From: Candidatus Avedoeria danica | Lineage (GTDB): Bacteria > Chloroflexota > Anaerolineae > Epilineales > Epilineaceae | NCBI GenBank assembly: GCA_016703025.1 | Contig: JADJCV010000004.1 | Span: 1,801,501-1,865,500, forward strand | Direction: 5' to 3' | DNA length: 64,000 bases | Shown: one piece after another, positions 19,875-29,178 of the stretch | How the letters are laid out: every line of letters starts with the position of its first letter | How positions within the stretch are numbered: the stretch's first letter is position 1 | Position numbers and translations under genes: made by a program | Notes under the pieces: model-generated | Databases searched by the model: none | Told to the model about the DNA's origin: nothing | The model's input: the letters and a program-made list of their open reading frames with translations, nothing else

Positions 19875-19974
19875 GCGCCGATCGGGTGGCTCGCCGTCGC
19901 GCCGCTTCGTCGTCGCCCTTCGGTGCGCTATGCTCCGGCGCGCTGCGCGACACCCCCAGCCGGAGAATCGCCCG

Positions 19975-20754
19975 ATGCGGATCCTCTTCACCCTGATCAC
20001 CACCGCGGCCGTGGCGGCGCTCGCGGCGTCGACGGCGGGCTGCAACGCCGGCGGCGCGGACGGAGACGGTGCGCACGACGTCGGCACCACGGTCGGCGAC
20101 CGGTCGACGGCGGGCGTGCCGGCGGATGCGATCGGCGGCGCACCCGGCATCGTCGATGACGGCGGATCTCCTTCCGCTGCGCAGCCGGAGGCGGCGGCTG
20201 CGGTGAACGACTTCGCGGCAGCCGAGGGCATCGAGCCGGGGTCGGTGACGGTGGTGGAGGTCAAGCCGGTCACGTGGCCCGACAGCGCACTCGGCTGTCC
20301 GTCGCCCGGCGAGATGTACACGCAGGCGCTCGTGCCGGGCTACGAGGTCCGGCTCAGCGCCGGCAACAAGACGGGGGTCTACCACACGAACCGCGGCAAG
20401 AGCGGTGCGATCGCCATCCGTCGCTGCGGTGCGGCGACGATCGCGTCAAGCGACGATCCCGTCGTGCTCACCCGGATCCGCGCGGACCTCGCCGGCCGGA
20501 TCGCACCGGGCACCCCCGTGGTTCTCGAGCGCAGCGGGCCGGTGGCGGCGACGACCCTCGTCTGCCCGGGCACGCCGGATGCGCCGGCCGATCCGAGCGC
20601 ACCGACGCTGCAGTTGGCCGTGTCGGAAGCGCTGTTCCGCGTCGGGTCGGATCGACATGCCTACCGGGTGTGGAATGGGCAGTTCATCTACTGCGGGATC
20701 GCGCCGCCCGCCGAACCGGTCGGCGCCGGAACGCCGACGGTGGCGACGTCGTAG
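19975..20754 (+). CDS. Lipoprotein with a WPDSxLGCPxPG...YTQ domain
   Basis: GGAGA (19962-19966) lies 8 bases before the ATG at 19975. The 259-residue product starts with a lipoprotein signal peptide ending LAASTAG-C. After a low-complexity segment it has a domain with TWPDSALGCPSPGEMYTQ, VPGYEVRLSAGN and YHTN, ending in a Cys. This pattern recurs in exported proteins of several phyla, but its function is not known to me. The C-terminal part (about 165-245) has two more Cys. It is divergent from the cohesin operon and ends 42 bases from the response regulator stop. Confidence 0.7.
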   Translation: MRILFTLITTAAVAALAASTAGCNAGGADGDGAHDVGTTVGDRSTAGVPADAIGGAPGIVDDGGSPSAAQPEAAAAVNDFAAAEGIEPGSVTVVEVKPVTWPDSALGCPSPGEMYTQALVPGYEVRLSAGNKTGVYHTNRGKSGAIAIRRCGAATIASSDDPVVLTRIRADLAGRIAPGTPVVLERSGPVAATTLVCPGTPDAPADPSAPTLQLAVSEALFRVGSDRHAYRVWNGQFIYCGIAPPAEPVGAGTPTVATS

Positions 20755-20756
20755 GA

Positions 20757-20795
20757 CCGGCCGTGGAATCCCCACCGCCGGCGGCAAGCGGCCGG
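20757..20795. terminator. Hairpin between convergent genes
   Basis: CCGGCCG (20757-20763) pairs with CGGCCGG (20789-20795), with a small internal palindrome CCGCCGGCGG. It separates the lipoprotein and response regulator stops. There is no T-run. Confidence 0.4.
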
Positions 20796-20796
20796 A

Positions 20797-21447
20797 TCAT
20801 CCGTCGAGGTCGATCAGCCCGCGCCGGATCGCCACGCGCACGAGATCGACGAGGTTGTGGACGTCGAGCTTGGCCATGAGCTGCGTGCGGTGGCGTTCGA
20901 CGGTCTTGATGCTGATCGCGAGCGCATCCGCGATCGCGCGGTTCGTGTGCCCGTGGCCGATCAGGCGCAGCACCTCCTGCTCCCGCTGCGTGAGCGTCGC
21001 CGGGACGGTTTCCGCCGCGGCGCCGGCGGCCGGGTACGGCGCGGTCAGGAGCGCGGCCGAGACCGCCGGGCTGAGGTAGGTTCCGCCGCGGCGGGCGGCG
21101 CGGATCGCCAGGAGCAGTTCGTCCGTGACGGAGTCCTTGAGCACGTAACCACGCGCCCCGTTGGCCAGCGCGCGGCGGGCCAGCGCCTCCTCCGCGTGCA
21201 TCGTCAGGACGACGACGGCGGTCGGGATGCCCAGCGCCGTGACCTGGGCCGCGGCCTCGAGACCGGACAACCCGGGCATGCTGATGTCCGTCACGAGGAC
21301 GTCGGGGGACAGCGCCTTGACCATGGCCAGCGCCGACGCACCGTCACCGGCCTCGCCCACGACCTCGATGTCGTCCGACTTGTCGAGCAGCGCGTGGATG
21401 CCCTCGCGTACCAGCCGATGGTCGTCGGCGATCACGACCCGGATCAT
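20797..21447 (-). CDS. NarL/FixJ-family response regulator
   Basis: AGGTGA a few bases upstream supports the ATG at 21447; the longer frame upstream is non-coding. The 216-residue product has a receiver domain with the acidic pair D8/D9, phospho-acceptor Asp54 in VTDISMPG, a T in VVVLTMHAE and the Lys in YVLKDS. A LuxR-type helix-turn-helix follows (LTQREQEVLRLIGHGHTNRAIA...SIKTVERHRTQLMAKL). It is a transcription factor activated by the histidine kinase encoded 106 bases upstream on the same strand. Four copies of a 12-bp motif lie between them. Its targets are not visible from sequence. Confidence 0.93.
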   Translation of the reverse strand: MIRVVIADDHRLVREGIHALLDKSDDIEVVGEAGDGASALAMVKALSPDVLVTDISMPGLSGLEAAAQVTALGIPTAVVVLTMHAEEALARRALANGARGYVLKDSVTDELLLAIRAARRGGTYLSPAVSAALLTAPYPAAGAAAETVPATLTQREQEVLRLIGHGHTNRAIADALAISIKTVERHRTQLMAKLDVHNLVDLVRVAIRRGLIDLDG

Positions 21448-21473
21448 CCGCTCACCTCTTCCGTGATTGACCG

Positions 21474-21537
21474 TCCGCTCATCGATCCGCTCATCGAAAC
21501 GGACTGTCCGGTCATCGAAGCACCGTCCGCACATCGA
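21474..21537. repeat. Four direct copies of a 12-bp motif
   Basis: TCCGCTCATCGA occurs at 21474-21485 and 21486-21497, with the variants TCCGGTCATCGA (21507-21518) and TCCGCACATCGA (21526-21537). They occupy the gap between the kinase and response regulator genes. The starts are 12, 21 and 19 bases apart, roughly one or two helical turns. Confidence 0.7.
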
Positions 21538-21553
21538 AACGGGATAGGCGGCT

Positions 21554-22714
21554 TCACGTGGAGCCGCCTTCCGCCCGATCCGGCGCCACCGGCGCCTTCG
21601 GCGGGCCGAAGGGCAGCGTTGCCACCAGCCGTGCGCCGGCGGCGGCGCGGCTGTCGATCGTGAGGTCGCCGCCGAGGAGCTCGAGCCGCTCGCGCATCCC
21701 GACCAACCCGAGACCGTCGCCGGTCCGCTCGCCGCGCGCGTCGGGCGCAAACCCGACGCCGTCGTCCGCGACGGTCACGTGGACGAGGTCATGCTCATGG
21801 CCGAACGTCACCAGGACGTTGGCGGCCTGGGCGTGGCGAGCGACGTTCGTCAGCGCTTCCTGGACGAAGCGGTAGAGGCTGATGCTGGCCGCGTCCTGCA
21901 GCGGCACGCGGTCGGCGGCCGGCGCGGCGCGGAACTCGATCCGCAGGCCCGTCCGCTGGGCGAACGTCCGGCAGTGGTCTTCGATCGTGGCCACGACGCC
22001 GAGCGCATCCATCGCCGGCGGCCGGAGCCCGTGGGCCAGCGCACGGAGCGACTCGCGCGTGGAGTCGACGAGTCCGATCACGTCGTCGATCTCGCGCGCG
22101 ACGCGGGTCAGGCGCGCCGGCAAGTCGTCACGAATCAGCTGAAGGCTGATCTTGAGCGCGGTGAGCGCCTGCCCGGCCTCGTCGTGCAGCTCCCGGCTGA
22201 CCCGGTGCCGCTCCTCCTCCTGGGCCATCACGACCTGGCGGGCCAGCGTCTGGATGGCCGCCTCGGCCCGGCGGCGAGCGGTGACGTCGTGGGCATAGAC
22301 GCGCACGACCATTCGCTCGCCTTCCTGGGTGCGCGTGATCTGCTGTTCGAAGATCGCCGAGCCCGTGTCGACCTCGCGCCAGACCTTGTCCGTGGCGCCG
22401 CGCTCGAGCTGTGCGATGACGTCATCGATGCCGGCGAGGAACGGGTGCCGCTTGCCGCGATCGCCCAGCTCGGGCAACAGCGCGCCGGCCACCGGGTTGC
22501 AGTACGTCACGCGGCCGTCGCGGTCCGTTTCGATGACCAGGTTGGGGTTCTGCTCCGGGAACGTCGCCAGCCGCTCGAGCTTCGCGCGTTCGTGGGCATG
22601 CGTGGCCGCCGCCTCCTCGAGCGCGGCCAGTCGCTCGAGGAGCGCGCCGACGTCGACTTCGGCGCCGTCGTCGGCACCGCTCGGCGCCCCCATCGCCCTC
22701 TGTTCTGCGTTCAT
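21554..22714 (-). CDS. PAS-domain sensor histidine kinase, NarX/DegS type
   Basis: The 386-residue cytoplasmic protein has no membrane segments. It has a coiled N-terminus, a PAS domain (about 50-140, NPNLVIETDRDGRVTYCNPV), a HisKA_3 dimerisation segment with phospho-acceptor His near residue 176 in SRELHDEAGQAL, and an HATPase_c domain with N-box FVQEALTNVARHA and G-box DDGVGF...GLGLVGMRERLELLGG. The MNAEQRAM start (22714) lies 8 bases after the stop of the upstream gene; an alternative ATG at 22732 would overlap that stop. It pairs with the response regulator downstream. With no input domain other than PAS, it probably senses a soluble or redox signal. Confidence 0.9.
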   Translation of the reverse strand: MNAEQRAMGAPSGADDGAEVDVGALLERLAALEEAAATHAHERAKLERLATFPEQNPNLVIETDRDGRVTYCNPVAGALLPELGDRGKRHPFLAGIDDVIAQLERGATDKVWREVDTGSAIFEQQITRTQEGERMVVRVYAHDVTARRRAEAAIQTLARQVVMAQEEERHRVSRELHDEAGQALTALKISLQLIRDDLPARLTRVAREIDDVIGLVDSTRESLRALAHGLRPPAMDALGVVATIEDHCRTFAQRTGLRIEFRAAPAADRVPLQDAASISLYRFVQEALTNVARHAQAANVLVTFGHEHDLVHVTVADDGVGFAPDARGERTGDGLGLVGMRERLELLGGDLTIDSRAAAGARLVATLPFGPPKAPVAPDRAEGGST

Positions 22715-22721
22715 CCGTGCA

Positions 22722-23885
22722 TTATGGCGCATCGCTGCCCGGGCGCCGATACCCGGCGGTCGACTCGGTCCCGAGCGGCACGAAGCCCTCGCCGAGCACC
22801 TGGGCCACCGGCATGACGATGACGAACGCCTTCGGATCGGCCGCCTCGACACACGTGCGCAGCTGTGCGACCTCGGTCACGGTCAACGCGCACAGGAGCA
22901 CCGAGCGGTCGGCGCCCGAGTACATGCCGGTGGCCGCCATGCCCGTCACGCCGCGGTGCATCTCGGTCATGATCCGCTGGCTGACCTCGGTCGCCCGGTC
23001 CGTGATGATCAGCGTCGTCAGCTCGGCGCGGCGGCGGCTGGGGCGGTACCACGCGCCCCGGTCGCTCATCGGCCCGGTCAGCTTGGACGATCCGCCGCCC
23101 TGGCCGCCCTTGCGCGCCGCGGTGCGCGCCCGGCCGAGCAACTGGCGCTCGACGAACCGCGGCAGCACCTCGCCGGCCGAGTCCTGCAGCTGGACCGTCC
23201 ACAACCCAACCGCCCCGACGACGACGTAGAACGCCACGCCGAGGGCAATGACGACCTCGCCCGCCAGCGGTCCGAGCCGGGCGTTCCCGACGAACATGGT
23301 CCACGTCGTCGCCGGCTCGGGATGGAGCGAGACGCTCACGGCCCAGGCCATGGCCAGCAGGACGTAGATCAGCATGTAGTTGCGCCGGAAGCGGCGGCCG
23401 ATCGCCTCCCAGTTCGAGATCGGGAACGACGGGTGGAGGAGGTTCTCCGCCAAGCTCTCGGCCCAATCGGGGGCCGGCCGAAACGGCGGGACGAGCATCG
23501 CCGCGAAGAAGTCCGTCTCGAGGAGCCGGACGCGGTACGCCCACATCTCGTAGTACCGGTAGCGGCGGGCCTCGATGAGCAGAAAGATCGTGATGAGCAC
23601 GGTGTTCAAGATGATCACGCCGTGGTCCTGCGGGCCGCGCGAGCTGAACGCGAACGAGATCGCGGCACCGGTGGCGATCACGGCCCAGTTCGTCGTCGTG
23701 TCGAGCCGCGTGCGCCACGTGTTCGATCGCTGCACCTCGGCGCGGAAGAAATGGACCATGGCCGTGTTGAACTCGGCCGAGCGCATCTCGTAGCCGCGGT
23801 ACGTCCAGACGGCGTTCTCGGACGTCCGGCGGGCCGCAGCCTCCGGTGTGTCCGGCGTCGGATCGGACGGTTCGTCTGTCGCCAT
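22722..23885 (-). CDS. DUF2270 membrane protein with C-terminal DUF2179 domain
   Basis: The product has 387 residues. The N-terminal two-thirds match the DUF2270 family: YRGYEMRSAEFNTAMVHFFRAE, membrane segments near 55-75 and 80-95, the cytoplasmic RYRYYEMWAYRVRLLE and WAESLAENL, and two more helices near 175-235. The last 90 residues (TTLIITDRATEVSQRIMTEM, GMAATGMYSGADRSVLLC, DPKAFVIVMPVAQVLGEGF) match DUF2179, the ligand-binding-like domain usually fused to YitT membrane proteins. This pairing is less common. The gene lies just upstream of the kinase pair, 8 bases from it, so the three are probably one operon. The function of both domains is unknown. Confidence 0.8.
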   Translation of the reverse strand: MATDEPSDPTPDTPEAAARRTSENAVWTYRGYEMRSAEFNTAMVHFFRAEVQRSNTWRTRLDTTTNWAVIATGAAISFAFSSRGPQDHGVIILNTVLITIFLLIEARRYRYYEMWAYRVRLLETDFFAAMLVPPFRPAPDWAESLAENLLHPSFPISNWEAIGRRFRRNYMLIYVLLAMAWAVSVSLHPEPATTWTMFVGNARLGPLAGEVVIALGVAFYVVVGAVGLWTVQLQDSAGEVLPRFVERQLLGRARTAARKGGQGGGSSKLTGPMSDRGAWYRPSRRRAELTTLIITDRATEVSQRIMTEMHRGVTGMAATGMYSGADRSVLLCALTVTEVAQLRTCVEAADPKAFVIVMPVAQVLGEGFVPLGTESTAGYRRPGSDAP

Positions 23886-24107
23886 TCTCGGAACGTTCCC
23901 CCCTCGCACGCGGCACCGATGGGCACCGTCGCCGGTCCGCACGCGCGACGGTAGCGTAAGGCGGGCGGTGGGGCAACCCCTCCGACGGACATCTCCAGGG
24001 CGCCCGCCGCGTCTGCGGAAACGCACAGCTTCCCCCAATCCGCCCCGAGCCGCTACGATGCCTCCATCCACTGCCATCCGCTCGCCGTCCCAACTGCGAG
24101 AACCCCC

Positions 24108-25925
24108 TTGCCCACCCCCGCCGTGCTCGCCGTCGCGATCATCGCCGTCGCCATCGCCGTGATGCTCACCTCCCGCGCCCGACCGGACGTCGTCGGTCTG
24201 ACCGCGGCGCTTGCGCTCGGCGTCGTCGGCGTGCTCACGGCGGACGAGGTGTTCGCCGGGTTCAGCCGATCGTCCGTGGTCACGATCATGGCGGTCTTCG
24301 TCATGGCGGACGGGTTGCGGCGGGCCGGCGTGACGGACGCGCTGGCGGCGCTCCTCCTCCGGTTCGGCGGCCGCCGCGAGCCCCGCCTCGTGGCGACGCT
24401 CATGCTCACAGGCGCAACGCTGAGCCTGTTCATGAACAACATCGCCGCCGCGAGCGTCGTGCTGCCGATCGTGCCGAGCGCGGCGCGGCGGACGGGCGTC
24501 CGGCCGTCCCGCCTGCTCATGCCGCTGGCCTTCGGCACGACGCTCGGCGGGATGGCGACGCTCCTGACGACGACGAACATCGTCGTCAGCGGTGCGCTGC
24601 GCGACCGCGGGCTCGCCGCGTTCGGGCTGCTGGACTTCGCGCCCGTCGGCGGCGTGCTGGCGTTGTGCGGCATCGCCTACATGACGCTCTTCGGACGCCA
24701 CCGCCTGCCGGCGCATGACCTCGGCGGACCGGACGGTCCGGACGCGCAGGCGCTGCTTGAGCTGTACGGCATCCCGGAGCGGCTCCTCCGGCTGCGCGTG
24801 CCGGAGGGCACGTTCCTGCACGGGCGCACGCTGACCGAGAGCACGATCCGCGAGCGCTTCGACGCCCATGTCGTCGCCGTCGAGCGCGACGGCGACGTGA
24901 CGCACGCTCCGTCGCCGGACTTCGTCCTGCGCACGGGCGACGTGCTCGTCGTGCAGGGACGCCTCGAGGACCTCGTGGCCCGCGACGTCGCGCCGTACTT
25001 CGAGGTGCTGCCGGTGGGCGGATGGGCCAAGGGCGCGCTGGCCGAAGGCGACGCCGTCGTGCTCGAGGCGGTCCTCGCGCCGCGGTCGGCGCTGATCGGT
25101 CAGACGCTCCGCACCGCCCACTTCCGCGCCAAGTACGGCTTCAACACGCTCTCGATCTGGCGCCGCGGCGCCCCGCTGGCCGCCGGGCTGGCGGATCAGT
25201 CGCTCCGCTTCGGCGACGCGCTGCTGCTGCGCGGACCCGCCGCGAACATCGCCGCGCTGCGCACCGAGCCCGGCCTCATCCTGCTGGCCGAGCCCGACGT
25301 GCTGGCCGCCGAGCCGCCGCTCGTGGCGTGGCGCGGCCGGCTTGCCCTGGCGGTGTTCGTCGGCACGATCGTCCTCGCCGCCCTCAACGTCCGTCCGGTC
25401 TCGGAGGTCATGTTCGCCGGCGCGCTGCTCATGGTCATGCTCGGCACGCTCTCGATGGACCAGGCGTACCAGGCGATCGAGTGGAAGACGGTGTTCGTGG
25501 TGGCGGGGATGCTGCCGCTCGGGATCGCGCTGACCAAGACCGGCGCGGCGACGGCGGCGGCCGATGCCGTCGTCGGCGCGCTCGGCGCGCTCGGGCCGCG
25601 GGCGGTGCTCGGCGGCCTCGTGGTCGTCACCGTCCTCCTGGCGCAGGTCATGCACGGTGCGGCGGTGGCGACGATCATGGCCCCGATCGCGCTGGATGCC
25701 GCCGCGGTCGTGCATGCCGACCCGCGGGCGATGGCCCTCGGCGTCGCGATCGCCACCTCGATGGCGTTCATCACACCGCTCGGCCACCCCGTCAACCTGC
25801 TCGTCATGAGCGCCGGCGGCTACCGCGGCCGCGACTTCGCCGTCGTCGGCGCGCCGCTGGTGGCGCTGCTCGTGCCGTTGCTGCTTGTCCTGTTGCCGTG
25901 GTGGATGCCGTTGATCGGTCCGTGA
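24108..25925 (+). CDS. SLC13-family permease with two TrkA-C (RCK_C) domains
   Basis: The TTG at 24108 gives 605 residues; a GTG at 24123 is an alternative and neither has a good ribosome binding site. The topology is that of SLC13/ArsB-like ion transporters: an N-terminal half (about 1-190) with membrane segments and the hairpin loop FMNNIAAASVVLPI, two TrkA-C domains (about 220-300 and 320-390), and a second transmembrane half with HGAAVATIMAPIALDAA. Bacterial members are annotated as sodium/sulfate or anion symporters; the substrate is not predictable here. It is divergent from the DUF2270 gene with a 222-base gap. That gap holds a weak -10 (TACGAT, 24054-24059) and nothing else clear. Confidence 0.85.
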   Translation: MPTPAVLAVAIIAVAIAVMLTSRARPDVVGLTAALALGVVGVLTADEVFAGFSRSSVVTIMAVFVMADGLRRAGVTDALAALLLRFGGRREPRLVATLMLTGATLSLFMNNIAAASVVLPIVPSAARRTGVRPSRLLMPLAFGTTLGGMATLLTTTNIVVSGALRDRGLAAFGLLDFAPVGGVLALCGIAYMTLFGRHRLPAHDLGGPDGPDAQALLELYGIPERLLRLRVPEGTFLHGRTLTESTIRERFDAHVVAVERDGDVTHAPSPDFVLRTGDVLVVQGRLEDLVARDVAPYFEVLPVGGWAKGALAEGDAVVLEAVLAPRSALIGQTLRTAHFRAKYGFNTLSIWRRGAPLAAGLADQSLRFGDALLLRGPAANIAALRTEPGLILLAEPDVLAAEPPLVAWRGRLALAVFVGTIVLAALNVRPVSEVMFAGALLMVMLGTLSMDQAYQAIEWKTVFVVAGMLPLGIALTKTGAATAAADAVVGALGALGPRAVLGGLVVVTVLLAQVMHGAAVATIMAPIALDAAAVVHADPRAMALGVAIATSMAFITPLGHPVNLLVMSAGGYRGRDFAVVGAPLVALLVPLLLVLLPWWMPLIGP

Positions 25926-26014
25926 ATCCAGCAGGCCGTGAGTCAGGCCGTCCGCGAATCGTGTAGAATCGCCCGCCCGCCCCCATCCCATCGCCGCCCG
26001 AAAGGCCACCGCCC

Positions 26015-27538
26015 GTGTCCATCGAAGCCGACCTCGCCGAACTCAAGGCCCGGCTGCAGGAGATCGACGACCTGCAGAGCACGAACTCGGTTTTGGGCTG
26101 GGACCAAGCGGTCTACATGCCGCCGGGCGGCGCGGCGGCCCGCGGCCGGCAATCGGCGCTGCTGAGCCGGCTGTCGCACGAGCGCATGACGGACCCGGCG
26201 GTCGGCCGGCTGCTCGACGCGCTCACCGCGTGGGCCGCGGGACTGGATCCGGACAGCGACGAGGCGTCGCTCATCCGCGTCACGCGCCGGGACCACGACC
26301 GCGCGACGCGCGTGCCTTCCGCGTTCGTCCAGCGCGTGAGCGCCCATCTGGCGGCGAGCTACCACGCCTGGGAACGCGCACGGCCGGCGAACGACTTTGC
26401 GAGCGTGCGGCCGTTCCTCGAGACGACGGTGGCGCTCAGCCGCGAGTACGCGGGCTACTACGAGGGCTTCAACCCGGCCTACACGCACCCGTTCGACGCG
26501 CTGATCGATCTGGCCGAGGAAGGGATGACGGTGGCCAGCGTGCGGGCGCTGTTCGACGAGCTGCGAGCCGGCCTCGTGCCGCTGCTCGCGCAGATCCGCA
26601 CCCGGCCCGAGATCGACGACGGCTGTTTGAAGGGCGACTTCCCCGAGGACGCGCAGCGGACGTTCGGCGAGACCGTCATCCGGGCATACGGCTACGACTT
26701 CACGCGCGGCCGCCAGGACAAGACCGCTCACCCGTTCATGACCAAGCTCGGCCTAGGCGACGTCCGGATCACGACGCGGTTCAAGTCGGACGATCTGTCC
26801 GAGGGGCTGTTCTCGACGCTGCACGAGGCCGGACATGCGATGTACGAGCAGGGCGTCGCCGACGAACTCGACGGCACGCCCCTCTTCAGCGGCGCGACGT
26901 CGGGCGTCCACGAGAGCCAGTCGCGGCTCTGGGAGAACCTCGTCGGCCGGAGCCGGCCGTTCTGGCGGCACTACTACGGTGCGCTGCAGTCCGCCTTCCC
27001 GGCGCAGCTGATGGGTGTCGACGACGAGACGTTCTATCGCGCGATCAACCGGGTTTCGCCGTCCCTCATCCGCACGGATGCCGACGAAGTGACCTACAAC
27101 CTCCACATCATGCTGCGGTTCGATCTCGAGCTGGCGCTGCTGGATGGGTCGTTGGCCGTCGCCGACCTCCCCGAGGCATGGCGGGAGCGGATGCGCTCCG
27201 ACCTCGGCGTCGTTCCAGCGGACGACTCCGACGGGGCGCTGCAGGACGTCCACTGGTTCGGCGGCCTGGTCGGCGGCGCGTTCCAGAGCTACACGCTCGG
27301 GAACATCATGAGCGCGCAGTTCTTTGCGGCGGCACGGCGTGACCTGCCCGACCTCGACGGGTCGATCGCTGCCGGCTCGTTCGGCGAACTCAGAAGCTGG
27401 CTGACGGCGCACGTCTACCGGCACGGCCGGAAGTTCACGGCGCCGGAGATCGTGACGCGCGCGTGCGGCCAGCCGATGTCGATCGCGCCGTACATGGCCT
27501 ACCTGCACGCCAAGTACGGGGCGCTGTACGGTCTTTGA
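26015..27538 (+). CDS. M32-family metallocarboxypeptidase (carboxypeptidase Taq type)
   Basis: The GTG start at 26015 gives 507 residues, the usual length for family M32. The zinc site is HEAGH with His270 and His274 and catalytic Glu271, followed by the family motif ESQSRLWENLVGRSRPFW with the third ligand. Other family signatures are LGWDQAVYMPPGG at the N-terminus and TYNLHIMLRFDLE. These are cytoplasmic dimers that remove C-terminal residues with broad specificity except after proline. A TAGAAT -10 element (25964-25969) lies 46 bases upstream with no clear -35. The gene stands alone; a modest GAATCGG/CCGATTC hairpin (27562-27588) follows. Confidence 0.93.
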   Translation: MSIEADLAELKARLQEIDDLQSTNSVLGWDQAVYMPPGGAAARGRQSALLSRLSHERMTDPAVGRLLDALTAWAAGLDPDSDEASLIRVTRRDHDRATRVPSAFVQRVSAHLAASYHAWERARPANDFASVRPFLETTVALSREYAGYYEGFNPAYTHPFDALIDLAEEGMTVASVRALFDELRAGLVPLLAQIRTRPEIDDGCLKGDFPEDAQRTFGETVIRAYGYDFTRGRQDKTAHPFMTKLGLGDVRITTRFKSDDLSEGLFSTLHEAGHAMYEQGVADELDGTPLFSGATSGVHESQSRLWENLVGRSRPFWRHYYGALQSAFPAQLMGVDDETFYRAINRVSPSLIRTDADEVTYNLHIMLRFDLELALLDGSLAVADLPEAWRERMRSDLGVVPADDSDGALQDVHWFGGLVGGAFQSYTLGNIMSAQFFAAARRDLPDLDGSIAAGSFGELRSWLTAHVYRHGRKFTAPEIVTRACGQPMSIAPYMAYLHAKYGALYGL

Positions 27539-27612
27539 CGGCCGGGGCGCCGTTCGGACCGGAATCGGACGTGCCTCGACGCCGATTCGGGCCTCCAGCG
27601 GGGTGCCGTTGG

Positions 27613-27642
27613 TTGACCGTTGCTCCCCGCCAACCTTAGAAT
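27613..27642 (+). promoter_or_regulatory. Promoter of the cytochrome oxidase operon
   Basis: TTGACC (27613-27618), an 18-base spacer and TAGAAT (27637-27642), about 120 bases before the coxII start. Confidence 0.6.
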
Positions 27643-27762
27643 CCCCCGCCGCACACGGGGGCCTGGCCCGATGCCCACACGGGTGCCGCGCCAAGCCGCC
27701 CCGTGCGCAGAGGCCCGATGTGCGGCCTTCCGCTTCTCTCAAGACGTCGAATGGGAAACGCG

Positions 27763-29178
27763 ATGCCCAGCAACAGCCCGACCCGTGACAGCTCGACCGG
27801 TGGCGGCCCGTCCGGCCACCACGCACCGGACACCGGTCGGACCACCAGCCGGATCGTCATGGTCGCGCTCGGCGCAGCGCTGCTCGTCGGCCTGGCGCTC
27901 GTCGGTCTGCTGGCCTTCGCCGCCACGCCATCGAGCGCTCTCTACGGGACGGCGCGAACACCGTCGCTGTCCCGGACGGCGTCGGACGTGGCGGCCGATC
28001 TGAGCACGCTCTACAACCGGGTCACGTGGATCGCCGTCGTGATCTTCGTCCTCGTTCAAAGCGCGATCCTGTACGCCGCGCTTGGCTTCCGCCGCAAGTC
28101 GGACAACGATCCCGAGCCGGTCCAAACGCACGGGAACAACACGCTCGAGGTGATCTGGACGGTGGTCCCGTCGCTGATCGTCCTCGGGCTGGCGTTCCTG
28201 AGCTACCGCGAGATGCGCGCAGAGTACGTGACCGAGGTGCCCGACGACCTCGTCATCACCGCCACCGGCTACAGGTGGTATTGGGCCTTCGACTACGCCG
28301 ACAAGACGCTCGGCGGGCCATCGGCGCCGTTGACGCTGACGACCTCCACCGAGCTTGTGATCCCGGTCAATCGTCCGGTCAAGGTCCTCATCGACAGCCA
28401 GGACGTCATCCACAGCTTCTGGGTGCCGCAGCTGGCGGGCAAGCGCGACGCGGTGCCCGGTGCGCGCGACGGCGGGTACGGGATGAACTCGGTGTGGTTC
28501 GAGGCCGACACGCCCGGCCGCTACGAGGGTCAGTGTGCCGAGCTGTGCGGGACGTGGCACTCCGGGATGCGGTTCTCGGTCGTCGCGCTGCCGGAGGCGG
28601 AGTACGCGGCGTGGGCCCGCGCGATGGCCGAGGTGCCGAAGGCGCCGACGGATGCGGCCTCGCCCGCGTACGCCGGTTACACATACGCCAAGGCGGTGTG
28701 CAGCGCCTGCCACATGCTCGACCTCGTCGGGCCGGGCGGCGGACACGTCACGGAGACGCTGCAGGCCGGGAGCTCGTCCACGCGCGGCCCGAACCTGACC
28801 CGCGTCGCATCCCGCAGCCACTTCGCCGGCGGCATGTTCGAGACGACCGACGAGAACCTGCACAGCTGGCTGGCGGACCCGCAGGCGCTCAAGCCCGGGA
28901 CGCTGATGAGCATCAACGTCGCCGATGAGAAGACCGCCGCCGACGTCATCGCGTTCCTGAAGAGCCTCGCGATCGACGAGGCGGTGCTGGCGCCGGTTCG
29001 CGCCGCCGGCCCGCAGAACGTGCCGAACGACCTCGACGGGCTCGGCGAGATCGGTGGCGGCGCGGCGGATGAGCACGGCGGCGACGGCGAGCACCAAGAC
29101 GAAGGTGACGGCGAGCACGACGCCCGTGCACCACGGGACGACACGCACCTGGCAAGCACGTTGGAGAGAACACGATGA
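27763..29178 (+). CDS. ctaC: Cytochrome c oxidase subunit II fused to cytochrome c
   Basis: The ATG at 27763 is preceded by GGGA; an ATG at 27751 is possible. The product has 471 residues. Two membrane helices (about 30-55 and 80-105) carry the usual EVIWTVVPSLIVLGLAF, then the CuA domain with the binuclear copper motif CAELCGTWHSGM (from residue 258). A cytochrome c domain with CSACH (from residue 313) follows, and a Met ligand is likely in TLMSI. The protein passes electrons from a soluble donor through heme c and CuA to subunit I. The last 40 residues are unusually rich in His, Asp, Glu and Gly. It overlaps ctaD by ATGA. Confidence 0.95.
   Translation: MPSNSPTRDSSTGGGPSGHHAPDTGRTTSRIVMVALGAALLVGLALVGLLAFAATPSSALYGTARTPSLSRTASDVAADLSTLYNRVTWIAVVIFVLVQSAILYAALGFRRKSDNDPEPVQTHGNNTLEVIWTVVPSLIVLGLAFLSYREMRAEYVTEVPDDLVITATGYRWYWAFDYADKTLGGPSAPLTLTTSTELVIPVNRPVKVLIDSQDVIHSFWVPQLAGKRDAVPGARDGGYGMNSVWFEADTPGRYEGQCAELCGTWHSGMRFSVVALPEAEYAAWARAMAEVPKAPTDAASPAYAGYTYAKAVCSACHMLDLVGPGGGHVTETLQAGSSSTRGPNLTRVASRSHFAGGMFETTDENLHSWLADPQALKPGTLMSINVADEKTAADVIAFLKSLAIDEAVLAPVRAAGPQNVPNDLDGLGEIGGGAADEHGGDGEHQDEGDGEHDARAPRDDTHLASTLERTR

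Noticed and set aside
21474..21537. CRISPR array
   Set aside because: The units are 12 bp with 0-9 base gaps, far too short for repeats and spacers.
22722..26009. A 1095-codon minus-strand frame as one protein
   Set aside because: Only the last 387 codons are real (DUF2270). The rest is antisense to the SLC13 permease, and the start at 23885 fits.
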